Below, piece after piece: positions 1-7,412 of a stretch of 14,174 bases of DNA. This DNA is from JALHNI01 sp031367405 (GTDB lineage: Bacteria; Acidobacteriota; Terriglobia; Bryobacterales; Bryobacteraceae). The notes under the pieces were generated by a model. The model was not told the DNA's origin, ran no database searches, and saw nothing but the letters and a program-made list of their open reading frames with translations. The stretch is taken from the NCBI GenBank assembly GCA_031367405.1, contig JANLPT010000378.1, positions 1 through 14,174 on the forward strand, written 5' to 3'. A program made the translations under genes and the position numbers. Numbering within the stretch: position 1 is the stretch's first letter; each line of letters starts with the position of its first letter.

Positions 1-187
1 AAATCGCGCCGCCCCGGGAGGGAGCGGGCCACGACCAGGCCCCCCGAAATTGGTTGGCCAACGTTCTCGGGGCCCGCTTCCTCCGGTCGCGGCTCAAGTG
101 TTTTTCCAGTTTTACTCAAAGAACAGAACTTGCGAGTATGGCTCATGGAGCGTAAGCGGCGATTGCGGGCTCAGCAACGAAACATTT
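1..187. other. Left-edge stretch with no defensible gene
   Basis: This GC-rich stretch lies beyond the stop of the first Uma2 gene. On the plus strand one frame is open from base 1 to a TGA at about 228 and another from base 2 to 253, but both run antisense into the Uma2 coding region. Their translations are rich in Arg, Pro and Gly and show no motif I recognise. A third frame, open from the edge, stops at 155 and could be the tail of a gene entering from the left, without support beyond being open. I see no hairpin terminator, tRNA or repeat here. Confidence 0.4.
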
Positions 188-691
188 CTAGGCGAACACT
201 TCGGCGATCTTGAGCGAAAGGTCGAACTCGGGCAAGGAGAATTCGGGAACTGAGGTGAGGCTACCATCGCGATAGATGGAAAAGCTGCGGAGGGCTGGAT
301 CGGCCAGCCAGATGTGGGGCACACCAAAAGCCTGATACTCGGCGAACTTCACCATCAGATCCCGAAGGCGGTCATCAGGCGAAAGGATCTCGATGATCAC
401 GTGAGGCACTTCGGGCGGAATTTCGGCTGAAGGTGCCTGGTAAGCAAACACGGCCAAGTCAGCCACCCGGAATCGTCGAGGGGCAACCCGCATGCGGAGT
501 TCAGGGCGAGGGAAGATAGGAAATGCGTTCATGAAACGTCCGAAGATCAAACAGAACGAGAGCATCGCCAAGCTATGAGAATTCGTGGGCATCGAACGTT
601 CTTGAATCTCACCTTCGAGGTATTCCGCTTCAGGACCGTCAAAGGCCATCTGGAGGTATTCCGATTCCGAGATGAGAGTCTTCGCACTCAT
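188..691 (-). CDS. Uma2 family (DUF820) PD-(D/E)XK nuclease-like protein, copy A
   Basis: This 167-residue protein has the usual Uma2 length and plan. The N-terminal helix and 'AEYLEGEI' (about 22-29) match the family's 'YELIDGE' opening. The presumed nuclease core follows: Asp78 in 'VADLAVF', Glu101 in 'IIEILSPDDR' and Lys115 in 'VKFAEYQ', then 'GVPHIWLADP' (123-132), the usual family signature. The residue before Asp78 is Ala where the family normally has Pro, a small deviation. Uma2 proteins are abundant in cyanobacteria, acidobacteria and planctomycetes; their biological substrate is not established, so nuclease activity is inferred from the fold. It is about two-thirds identical to the next gene, so the pair is a tandem duplication. 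The ATG has no Shine-Dalgarno but sits 6 nt after a TAGTCT box, which suggests a leaderless mRNA. Confidence 0.88.
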   Translation of the reverse strand: MSAKTLISESEYLQMAFDGPEAEYLEGEIQERSMPTNSHSLAMLSFCLIFGRFMNAFPIFPRPELRMRVAPRRFRVADLAVFAYQAPSAEIPPEVPHVIIEILSPDDRLRDLMVKFAEYQAFGVPHIWLADPALRSFSIYRDGSLTSVPEFSLPEFDLSLKIAEVFA

Positions 692-700
692 GGCTCAAGA

Positions 701-709
701 CTATCACGG
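701..709 (-). promoter_or_regulatory. Putative extended -10 of Uma2 copy A (leaderless)
   Basis: Read on the minus strand, TGATAGTCT is followed by six bases and then the ATG. The TG one base before the hexamer fits an extended -10. I see no good -35. Transcription starting about 6-7 nt after the box would begin at or next to the ATG. The same 'CGTGATAG' core precedes copy B, so it was probably duplicated with the gene. Confidence 0.4.
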
Positions 710-728
710 TCCACCGAAATCGAGCGGC

Positions 729-1235
729 TTAGGCGAAGACTTCGGCGATCTTGAGGGAAAGGTCGAACTCGGGCAGGGCCAATTCGGGGACGGAAGTAAG
801 GCTGCCGTCGCGATAGATGTAGAGGCTCCGGAGGGCAGGGTCTACCAGCCAAATATGCGCCACGCCAAAGTTCTGATAGTCAGCTAGCTTTTCCATGATC
901 TCGTCGTGACGATCGTCGGGCGAAACGATCTCGACGACGACATGGGGAGCCTCGATCGTCGGAACCGCGTTCGAGGGAGCTTGAAACGCAAAAACAGCCA
1001 GATCGGCGACCCGGAAGCGCCGGCCGGCGACCCGCATCCGAAGTTCAGGGCGAGGAAACACCGGATATTTTAACGAAGCGAGGAAGAACATTCCATAAAC
1101 CCAATTAGCGGCTGAGCTATGGAAAATCGTAGGCATTGAGCGCTCCTGTACTGCCCCGTCGACGTACTCCGCCTCCGGACCGTCAAAGGTCATCTGGAGG
1201 TATTCAGCTTCCGGGATGAGAGTCTTCGCACCCAT
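729..1235 (-). CDS. Uma2 family (DUF820) PD-(D/E)XK nuclease-like protein, copy B
   Basis: This 168-residue paralogue of the preceding gene has the same architecture: 'AEYVDGAVQ' near residue 22, Asp78 in 'VADLAVF', Glu102 in 'VVEIVSPDDR', Lys116 and 'GVAHIWLVDP'. The first 36 residues and the last ~30 are almost the same as in copy A; both proteins end in the same 15 residues. Positions ~37-57 are nearly unrelated between the copies, and there is a one-residue length difference near residue 90. All three presumed catalytic acidic/Lys residues are kept, so both copies are probably functional. The start is supported by a TAGGCT box six bases before the ATG and by the match to the start of copy A. 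It lies 35 bp downstream of the TonB-dependent receptor on the same strand. The native role is unknown. Confidence 0.88.
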   Translation of the reverse strand: MGAKTLIPEAEYLQMTFDGPEAEYVDGAVQERSMPTIFHSSAANWVYGMFFLASLKYPVFPRPELRMRVAGRRFRVADLAVFAFQAPSNAVPTIEAPHVVVEIVSPDDRHDEIMEKLADYQNFGVAHIWLVDPALRSLYIYRDGSLTSVPELALPEFDLSLKIAEVFA

Positions 1236-1241
1236 GGCCCC

Positions 1242-1250
1242 AGCCTATCA
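1242..1250 (-). promoter_or_regulatory. Putative extended -10 of Uma2 copy B (leaderless)
   Basis: On the minus strand TGATAGGCT is followed by GGGGCC and then the ATG. The GGGG tract could be mistaken for a Shine-Dalgarno but lacks the AGGAG core and is too close to the start. No convincing -35 is visible. The arrangement matches copy A. Confidence 0.4.
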
Positions 1251-1270
1251 CGACTTCGCGAAAAAGGCAG

Positions 1271-4200
1271 TCAGAAGCGGTAGTAAAGGCTGAACTGCAG
1301 GAAGCGCGCGCCGTTGCCGGTGACTCCCGTGATGCGGTTAAAGTTCACGCTGTTGATGTCCTGATCGCCAATGGTGAACGCCGGATGATTGGCCAGGTTG
1401 AAGGCGTCGGCGCCCACCTCGATGGAGTGGCGCTCCTTGAAGACAAACCGCTTTTTGAGCGACGCGTCCAGGAAGAAGTTGGTGGGGCCGCTGAACATGC
1501 GGCGCTGCAGGTTGCCGACATTGCCCGCCGTCGGGTTAAAGAAGGCCTGATTGGCGAACGGCGCAGTGCCGTCGGAATTCACGCCGCGCCCTGCCAGGGT
1601 GTAGCCGGGATTGATGAAGAACACACCCTCCGTCTTATTGAGCGCGAAGATCTTGGACGTAATTTCTTCGTACGTAAGGCTGGTGACGGCGGTATTGCGC
1701 GCCGTTGATCGCGGACCGCGGTTCAATGTCCCTCGCTGCGAGAGCACGGAGAACGGGAAGCCGGACAGCCAGCTATGGGTGCCCGAAACGATCCAGCCGC
1801 CCAATACCTGATTCACCGCGCGATGGCCACTCCAGCGTTTGCCCGCCCCAAACGGCAGCTCATAGCTGGCATTCACCTTAAAGGCGTGCCGGAGATCGAA
1901 GGGGGCCCTGGCTCGTTCGAGCGCGTTGTTGCCGAAGTCGAGAAACGGATCAAAACGAGCCTGGTCGTCGCCGGAGGTATCGCTCAACACCTTCGACCAG
2001 GTGTAGTTGGCTTGGAAGAACAAGCCTTTCATGCGCCGCCGGACATCGATTTGCAGGGCGTTATAGGTGGAGTTACTGCCGTTGCCGATCACATTGGCCG
2101 CGAGCGCGTTGGGGTTCTTGAAGAAGTTGACGGAGCCTTGTTGATTGTTGATCTGGAGATTCGCCGCCAGGGTTCCCACTTCCCCTTGCCGAATGAGGAG
2201 CTGGTTGGCGGCGGTACCCAAATTCACATTGAGATTCGGGATTACCGTCAAGCCGGGTGCCGTCAGGCCACCACCGGCTTGCAGCCTGCGGAAGTCGGCC
2301 AGGAAGCCGTTGTTGACGATGTCCACTTGGTTATAGTCATAGGCCCGCAGCAGCTTGGTGCCGTGGTTACCCAGATAGCGGGCCTCAATCACGGTCCCCT
2401 TGAGCTCGTGCTGAATCCCGATCGAATACGTCTGGGCGTAAGGGCTCACCAGGTTAAATTCCGGACGCCCCAGCGCCACTTGCCGGTTCAAGGCGTACTG
2501 GCTGGCCAAGCTGAACGGCGCGGCGAAGGGCGGGGCGACCAGCGACGGGACGTTGGCGAGCGTGTTTACCAGGTTGGTCTGCGTCACGGTGGTGTTTAGG
2601 CCGGCATTGGTATTGGCACTATTGCGGATGGCCGTCAGGCTGTCGTCGTTGAAGAAGGCGATGCCGTAAGAGGCGCGAATCGCCGTCTTGCCCTTACCGA
2701 ACGGATCCCAGGCCAACCCAATCGTGGGCGCAAAATTATTGCGGTCGGGATTGTATAGCGGCCGGCCTTCCTTATTAACGAAATCGAACGAAGCGTTCTG
2801 GTTCAACACCGTCGAAATGACGTTGCCGTTCACGCTATTGGGCAGTAGGAACAGGTTGTTCGTCTCTTTCAAAACCGTCCAATACTCGTAGCGCAAGCCC
2901 ATCGTGAGGGTGAGCCTGGGACGAACCTTCCAACGATCCTCGAAATAGAGCGCATGGGTGTCGTTGCTAAAGTTACGGCGCTCGCCGATACCCTTGTCAA
3001 ACCCGGTTTTCGGATCGTTCACAAAGAAGCTTTGCGTCGCGGTGGTGACAAAGCCGGCGATGGTCGCCAGGTAGTCGTTGGCTCGCGCCACGTCCTGGGT
3101 GGTGGCACCGGGCAGTTGAGCTGCCGTCGGTCCGTTGGTGTTTGCCGAACTCAAACCCAGCGTCGCGGTGGGCACGGAAGCGCCGTCGTTGTAGGCAAAA
3201 TTGCGAATTAGCTGAGTTTGGAAGCCGAACGAAAGGTTGTGTTTACCCTTTAACCAAGTGGCATTATCCTGAATCGAATAGGTCCGCGTGCGGCGGCCTT
3301 GGGCCAGAAAGTTATTGGTGGGTAAGGTGAAGACCCCACCGGCGACAATAGAGGCCGGTGCCGCATCGGTGCGGTCGAAGATGCTGGGGCTCTTCAGAAA
3401 ACCGCCCCGCACTTCGTTGGTGAAAGTGGGCGACAGCGTGGATCGCCAGCTCATACTCAGAAAATTACGCGTCGCATCGGTGAAGTTGGGTGGCACGGCA
3501 CCATAGAAACGGTTTGAAATATCCGTCCGGTCGTTGTATTCCGACGTCCGGTTATAGGTAACGAAAAAGCTATTCGACGAATTCAAATAATAGTCCCAGC
3601 GATTGACAAACTGATCGCGCACCGCGTTGCTGCGCGCATTGAACCGGAAGCCGCTGGTGAGAATACCGTCGCCGGTATCGGTGCTGTTCGGAAGGGGCAG
3701 GTTGGCGATCATCGCTTTGACGGTCGGATCCGCGGTAAGGTTCCTGGCCGCCAGCACGTTCACCGACACGATCGGCGAGCTCGGAGTGGGCCGGTACAAA
3801 AAGTTACCGGTCCGGGCATCCGGCATCAGGACGGTACGCAACTGGCTCGACTGTTGCTTCAGCCGCAACGCCTCAAAGTTTCCGAAGAAAAAGAGCTTGT
3901 CCTTGATCAGCTTGCCGCCCAACTCGACACCCACCTGATTCTGATTCAGCTTCGGCTTGGCCACGCCGGAACGGTTGTTGAAGAACTCGTTGGCGTTGTA
4001 AGACTGATTCTGATTGAACCAATAACCGCCGCCATGCAACTGATTGGAGCCAGACCGGGTGGTCATCGAAATTTGGGCGGTGCCGCCGCCGACGGTGGAG
4101 CCGGCGTTGCCCACGGCAATCGACATTTCCGCCACCTGGCCGACCGTGGGCCGGATCGGCATGAAGTCGAGCGAGTTGGTCCGGATGAAATTATCCTGGA

Positions 4201-4753
4201 TGTTGATGCCGTCCAGCGTGACGCTGGCCGCCGAGGTCCGCATGCCATTGATCACCGTCGTGCCGCGGCCATCGCTGACCCCCGCCTGGGTGGTGAATAA
4301 GGTGCTCAATTGGCGCGATGCCGTCGGTAGATTTTGCACTTGTTCGCGGGGAATGGTGCTCACCAGTTCACTGCCGCCGAGCTGAACGCCTTGCACTTCC
4401 GCCGGCACCTCGACGACCTGCGAGGCCGAAGCGACTTCCAGCTTCAGCGTGCCGAGCGACGTCTCCTTGAGCGCGTCCACCTTTACTGATCGCAACGAGA
4501 CTTTCGCGAATCCGCTCCGCGAAATCGCGACGTCATAGGTTTCCGGGCGAAGGGCCGAAAAAGTGAAAAGACCGTCCTGGTTGGTGAGAGTCTGCAAGAG
4601 TGCGGAGGTGCCGCCACCGATGAAAACTTCGACTTTGGCCGCCGGAACCGGCGCGCCCGATGGATCGAGGACGGTACCCGTCAGCCGTCCATTTACTTGG
4701 CCCAGTAGGCTGGACGCAGAAACACAGGCTAGAAAAACTCCCAAGCGTAACAT
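1271..4753 (-). CDS. TonB-dependent receptor with N-terminal carboxypeptidase-regulatory-like domain
   Basis: This is a 1160-residue outer-membrane protein of the large receptor family expanded in Acidobacteria. Residues 1-19 form a signal peptide (Arg3, hydrophobic core, small residues before Gln19). Residues ~22-106 are a carboxypeptidase-regulatory-like beta-sandwich: 'GRLTGTVLDPSGAPVPAAKV' opens it, and 'TNQDGLFTFSALRPETYDV' is typical. A plug domain follows at ~130-240 ('VINGMRTSAASVTLDGINIQ', then 'MTTRSGSNQLHGGGYWF'). The remainder is a long beta-barrel that ends in Phe ('SLYYRF'), the usual C-terminal signal for outer-membrane insertion. Family members import large or scarce substrates, often glycans or peptides, using TonB energy; the substrate cannot be read from the sequence. 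No SusD-like partner is adjacent. The ATG is preceded by a TACTCT box rather than a Shine-Dalgarno. The gene is intact, and the long plus-strand frames inside it are shadows. Confidence 0.93.
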   Translation of the reverse strand: MLRLGVFLACVSASSLLGQVNGRLTGTVLDPSGAPVPAAKVEVFIGGGTSALLQTLTNQDGLFTFSALRPETYDVAISRSGFAKVSLRSVKVDALKETSLGTLKLEVASASQVVEVPAEVQGVQLGGSELVSTIPREQVQNLPTASRQLSTLFTTQAGVSDGRGTTVINGMRTSAASVTLDGINIQDNFIRTNSLDFMPIRPTVGQVAEMSIAVGNAGSTVGGGTAQISMTTRSGSNQLHGGGYWFNQNQSYNANEFFNNRSGVAKPKLNQNQVGVELGGKLIKDKLFFFGNFEALRLKQQSSQLRTVLMPDARTGNFLYRPTPSSPIVSVNVLAARNLTADPTVKAMIANLPLPNSTDTGDGILTSGFRFNARSNAVRDQFVNRWDYYLNSSNSFFVTYNRTSEYNDRTDISNRFYGAVPPNFTDATRNFLSMSWRSTLSPTFTNEVRGGFLKSPSIFDRTDAAPASIVAGGVFTLPTNNFLAQGRRTRTYSIQDNATWLKGKHNLSFGFQTQLIRNFAYNDGASVPTATLGLSSANTNGPTAAQLPGATTQDVARANDYLATIAGFVTTATQSFFVNDPKTGFDKGIGERRNFSNDTHALYFEDRWKVRPRLTLTMGLRYEYWTVLKETNNLFLLPNSVNGNVISTVLNQNASFDFVNKEGRPLYNPDRNNFAPTIGLAWDPFGKGKTAIRASYGIAFFNDDSLTAIRNSANTNAGLNTTVTQTNLVNTLANVPSLVAPPFAAPFSLASQYALNRQVALGRPEFNLVSPYAQTYSIGIQHELKGTVIEARYLGNHGTKLLRAYDYNQVDIVNNGFLADFRRLQAGGGLTAPGLTVIPNLNVNLGTAANQLLIRQGEVGTLAANLQINNQQGSVNFFKNPNALAANVIGNGSNSTYNALQIDVRRRMKGLFFQANYTWSKVLSDTSGDDQARFDPFLDFGNNALERARAPFDLRHAFKVNASYELPFGAGKRWSGHRAVNQVLGGWIVSGTHSWLSGFPFSVLSQRGTLNRGPRSTARNTAVTSLTYEEITSKIFALNKTEGVFFINPGYTLAGRGVNSDGTAPFANQAFFNPTAGNVGNLQRRMFSGPTNFFLDASLKKRFVFKERHSIEVGADAFNLANHPAFTIGDQDINSVNFNRITGVTGNGARFLQFSLYYRF

Positions 4754-4759
4754 GGCTTC

Positions 4760-4790
4760 AGAGTAGCAATTTTCAACGTTCCTGTGACAA
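4760..4790 (-). promoter_or_regulatory. Putative promoter of the TonB-dependent receptor gene
   Basis: On the minus strand TTGTCA (4785-4790, five of six matches to TTGACA) lies 19 bp before TACTCT (4760-4765), which is six bases before the ATG. The spacer is somewhat long. This is the best -35/-10 pair in the window. It implies a transcript that starts at or beside the ATG. Confidence 0.45.
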
Positions 4791-4811
4791 ACCGCCCCCT
4801 TGTTCAGTAGA

Positions 4812-6074
4812 TCAGCTCTTTAACTCTTGGCGCGCCTGTTTTTCCCAGGGGCCTAATTCGCCGCGACGAAATTTCGGCGCGGTCTTGACGGCTTCAATCG
4901 CTTTCTCGAATGCGGCCCGGGCTTCGTCCGGCCGCTGCATGGAACGCAACGCCCGCCCGTAGAGCACCAAGCCTTCCGGGTCATACTCGCGCACATTCAC
5001 ATAGCGGTCGAGGTGCATCAAGGCTTCCGTCGCTGCCCCGGACGCCAAGGCCACCGCGCCCAATTCGCGCCATACCTGATGGTTCGCCAGCTTCGGATCG
5101 AGCGTCGCCCCGCGCTGCAGCAACACGCGCGCCTCTGCCTCATGCCCGCCTTGTTGCCGCAACAAACGGCCCAGCTGAAACAGCGCATCCGGCTCATTCG
5201 CATCGATCTCCAGCGCCCGGCGGAAGCTGGCTTCGGCCTCGGCCAACGCCCGGCGCTGGACATACACTAACCCGAGTTGATAGTGCGCATCGGCATCGCG
5301 CGGATTCACCGTTGCCAATTCCAGTTGGCGCTTGAAGTTCTGCCGTGCCGACAACCCGCCCCCCAGTGACCTGATGTCGCGCCCAAACATCTGGTAACCG
5401 AAATAGAGCAGCCAAGGCGAGGCGAACATGTAAACCAGATTGCCGGAGTTCGCGAAAAACAGCGATGCCCCCGCACTCGCGGCTAGCCCCGCGACGGTGG
5501 CGCCGGCGGCCTGCCCTAAGCTGACTCCCATCACGGTGGACAATACCGCCACGGCCAAGAAAAGAAAGTAAGCCAGCCCTGCAGTTTGCAGAAAAACAAC
5601 CGCCATGCCCGGCACCAACCCGCTCCACCAGAATGCCGCAATCGGCAATTGCGCCGCCGTCCAGGCAAATAGTAAGCCAGCCAAAACCGGCATAAAATCA
5701 CGAAACAGAATGGTGAGGCCGCCGCCGAGATGGCAGAAGCCCGCCAGGATCAGCACGCACACCGGCACAAATACGATGGCCATCACCACCACGCTTTTGA
5801 GGTTCGACGCAAAGAAACGCGTTTCCACTTGATTCCTGGCGCGGTAGTAAGCCTCCGTCGCCCGATCCTCGTCAGCTTGATGCATTTGAGTCTGCTGCAT
5901 CGCCACGCCAAACTCGCGGGATTTTGACGCATCCGCGCCCTGGCTCACTGCCAAAGTCACCAAGACTGCGGCGATCACCGCGAAGAGAAACTGCCCGTGG
6001 TCGAGCACCGCTGACGCAGCCTTCTTGGGATTCACATAGAAAAGGGCCAGAAATTTGAATTGGTCGCCGAGCAT
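4812..6074 (-). CDS. Membrane protein with Yip1-like N-terminal region and C-terminal TPR repeats
   Basis: This 420-residue protein has two parts. Residues ~1-228 form a polytopic membrane region with segments near 27-44, 93-115, 128-150, 156-183, 188-207 and 211-228. The opening 'FLALFYVNPKKAASAVL' resembles Yip1-family proteins, in which a short amphipathic stretch precedes the first membrane span. From ~245 onwards it is soluble and helical, with tetratricopeptide repeats at about 261-294, 295-328, 333-366 and 367-400 ('AHYQLGLVYVQRRALAEAEA', 'ALFQLGRLLRQQGGHEAEA'). Such repeats bind other proteins, so a membrane-anchored scaffold is the likely role, but no partner is indicated. The Yip1 assignment is moderate and the TPR assignment firm. 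It lies 58 bp upstream of the receptor gene on the same strand, behind the terminator of the oxidoreductase gene. The ATG start has neither a clear Shine-Dalgarno nor a well-placed -10 box, so the exact start is less sure. Confidence 0.82.
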   Translation of the reverse strand: MLGDQFKFLALFYVNPKKAASAVLDHGQFLFAVIAAVLVTLAVSQGADASKSREFGVAMQQTQMHQADEDRATEAYYRARNQVETRFFASNLKSVVVMAIVFVPVCVLILAGFCHLGGGLTILFRDFMPVLAGLLFAWTAAQLPIAAFWWSGLVPGMAVVFLQTAGLAYFLFLAVAVLSTVMGVSLGQAAGATVAGLAASAGASLFFANSGNLVYMFASPWLLYFGYQMFGRDIRSLGGGLSARQNFKRQLELATVNPRDADAHYQLGLVYVQRRALAEAEASFRRALEIDANEPDALFQLGRLLRQQGGHEAEARVLLQRGATLDPKLANHQVWRELGAVALASGAATEALMHLDRYVNVREYDPEGLVLYGRALRSMQRPDEARAAFEKAIEAVKTAPKFRRGELGPWEKQARQELKS

Positions 6075-6099
6075 ACTGATATGACTAATGTAATCGACG

Positions 6100-6125
6100 A
6101 AAAGCCCGAGCTTGGGGCTCGGGCT
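6100..6125 (-). terminator. Rho-independent terminator of the di-heme oxidoreductase gene
   Basis: A perfect 9-bp GC-rich stem (6103-6111 with 6117-6125, AGCCCGAGC paired with GCTCGGGCT) has a 5-nt loop. Read on the minus strand it is followed directly by TTTTCG, which gives a short U tract. It begins about 34 bp beyond the stop of the oxidoreductase gene and just before the TPR gene. It should therefore end the oxidoreductase transcript and isolate the TPR gene. On the plus strand there is no T tract, so it acts in one direction. Confidence 0.75.
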
Positions 6126-6158
6126 CTTACCTGAGTCAGCTACTTTGAATCCACTTAG

Positions 6159-7310
6159 TTATAACGCCGATAAGAAGTCCAGCAACGCTTGCCGATCCGG
6201 CGGGGGCAGACGGCGGAAGCGATCGCGGGCCGGGCCGGCGTCGCCGCCGTGCGCATCGATCGCGTCAGCGGGATTCAGAGCGCGTCCGTCATGCAGCAGC
6301 ATCCGCCGGAAGCGCAAACCCCACAAAGGTGCCGTGCGGAACTCATTGCCGCGTGCGGCCGCCTGGTCAATACCGTCGCCAGTGCCAATGTCGTGCAGAA
6401 GAAAGTCAGAGAAGGCGTTCACCGGTTTACGGTCCAACGCCGCAATCTGGCTGGGGCCCGTCATCAACGACGGCCGGTGGCAGGAGGCACAGCCGGCCGC
6501 CATAAACAAATCCTCGCCACGCCGGTTATTGGGCGGGCCGGGCTCCCGGCCGGGCGGGGCGAGCAATTGCATGAAATTTGCGAAATTATCGATGCCGCGA
6601 CGGCGCGTGATGGGATCAGCTTTATCTTCAATGCCCGGAGTGGCGCTGCATTCTGACAGCGTCTGCGCCGACAACCCCGTGCCGCCTTCGTTCGGGAAGA
6701 TGTCGTTGGTAATGCCCATTTCATTTACGTAAGCATCGCCGGCAAAGGAGAGCAACGTGGCCTGTTGCGCCTTCCAGCCGAAGCGGCCCACCCGTTGCAA
6801 CCGCGTCGCCGGATCCGTTACCAGCGCCGCGCGCCCGCCCGTTATCGCCTGTAACTGCCGTAACATCTCGTCGGGAATCGATTCCACTAAGCCCAAGCCA
6901 AATAATGGCGTCGGAATGCGGCGCGCTATGATATTCACGTCCCGCGGCATCACCGGCTGGCACTTCGGCTCGGTGGCGAATAGGTGCAGCAGACTGCCGC
7001 CCTGCGGCTCGGTATAGGTGCCATTCTGCCGTCGACCCACGCGCAAGACACTGACGTTCCCCACGCCCCCCGTATTGGGTATGTTGTGACAAGAGTGACA
7101 GCTAATGCCATTGAAGGCCGGGCCCAGGCCGTTCTCTTTCTTTTCGAGATCCTCGAAATCCTCCTTTCCCGCCGTGAACAGTTCCAGCTGAGCGCTGGAA
7201 AGTCCTGGGAGCGGCGCGCCCGGTGGGGGCCGGACTGGGGCAAGAATCTGCGGCTGCGCCAAACAGACTCCGATAGCGGCGGCGAGTAAAAGGGAAGTTC
7301 TCCGATACAT
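6159..7310 (-). CDS. Di-heme c-type oxidoreductase (DHOR family, MauG/cytochrome c peroxidase-like)
   Basis: This 383-residue exported protein has two c-type heme sites, CHSCH at 71-75 and CASCH at 274-278. Residues 1-18 form a signal peptide ending 'CLAQ', so the hemes would be attached in the periplasm by the cytochrome c maturation machinery. Family signatures around the second heme include 'LLHDIGTGDG' (304-313), 'RTAPLWGL' (325-332), 'LLHDGRA' (338-344) and 'AHGGDAGPAR' (353-362), ending in 'LLDFLSAL'. DHOR proteins resemble bacterial cytochrome c peroxidase and MauG but generally lack an assigned substrate; an electron-transfer or peroxide-linked role in the periplasm is inferred. No obvious partner lies next to it. 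The ATG is chosen because the signal peptide follows at once. A TAGCTT hexamer is only one base upstream, so the leaderless spacing seen at other genes does not apply here. Confidence 0.88.
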   Translation of the reverse strand: MYRRTSLLLAAAIGVCLAQPQILAPVRPPPGAPLPGLSSAQLELFTAGKEDFEDLEKKENGLGPAFNGISCHSCHNIPNTGGVGNVSVLRVGRRQNGTYTEPQGGSLLHLFATEPKCQPVMPRDVNIIARRIPTPLFGLGLVESIPDEMLRQLQAITGGRAALVTDPATRLQRVGRFGWKAQQATLLSFAGDAYVNEMGITNDIFPNEGGTGLSAQTLSECSATPGIEDKADPITRRRGIDNFANFMQLLAPPGREPGPPNNRRGEDLFMAAGCASCHRPSLMTGPSQIAALDRKPVNAFSDFLLHDIGTGDGIDQAAARGNEFRTAPLWGLRFRRMLLHDGRALNPADAIDAHGGDAGPARDRFRRLPPPDRQALLDFLSAL

Positions 7311-7412
7311 GAAGCTATCATGCGGCGTGAACGTAAAGATTCAATGGGCAACTTTGTAAAGACTATGTAAAAGTAGGCTCAATCTGAGGTATTTCACTTA
7401 GTCCTTGCCCAG

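Noticed and set aside
50..253. A 67-codon plus-strand open frame at the left edge
   Set aside because: Its second part is antisense to the conserved end of Uma2 copy A, and a similar antisense frame exists at copy B. It is a shadow, and the remaining ~45 codons have no recognisable content.
1775..2599. A 274-codon plus-strand open frame antisense to the TonB-dependent receptor
   Set aside because: It lies wholly within the well-supported receptor gene. It has no family motif, signal or Shine-Dalgarno, and its length is explained by the GC-rich codon bias of the opposite strand.
4063..4248. Short minus-strand frame inside the receptor in another phase
   Set aside because: It is Arg/Ser/Pro-rich out-of-frame translation of the receptor plug region, not a gene.
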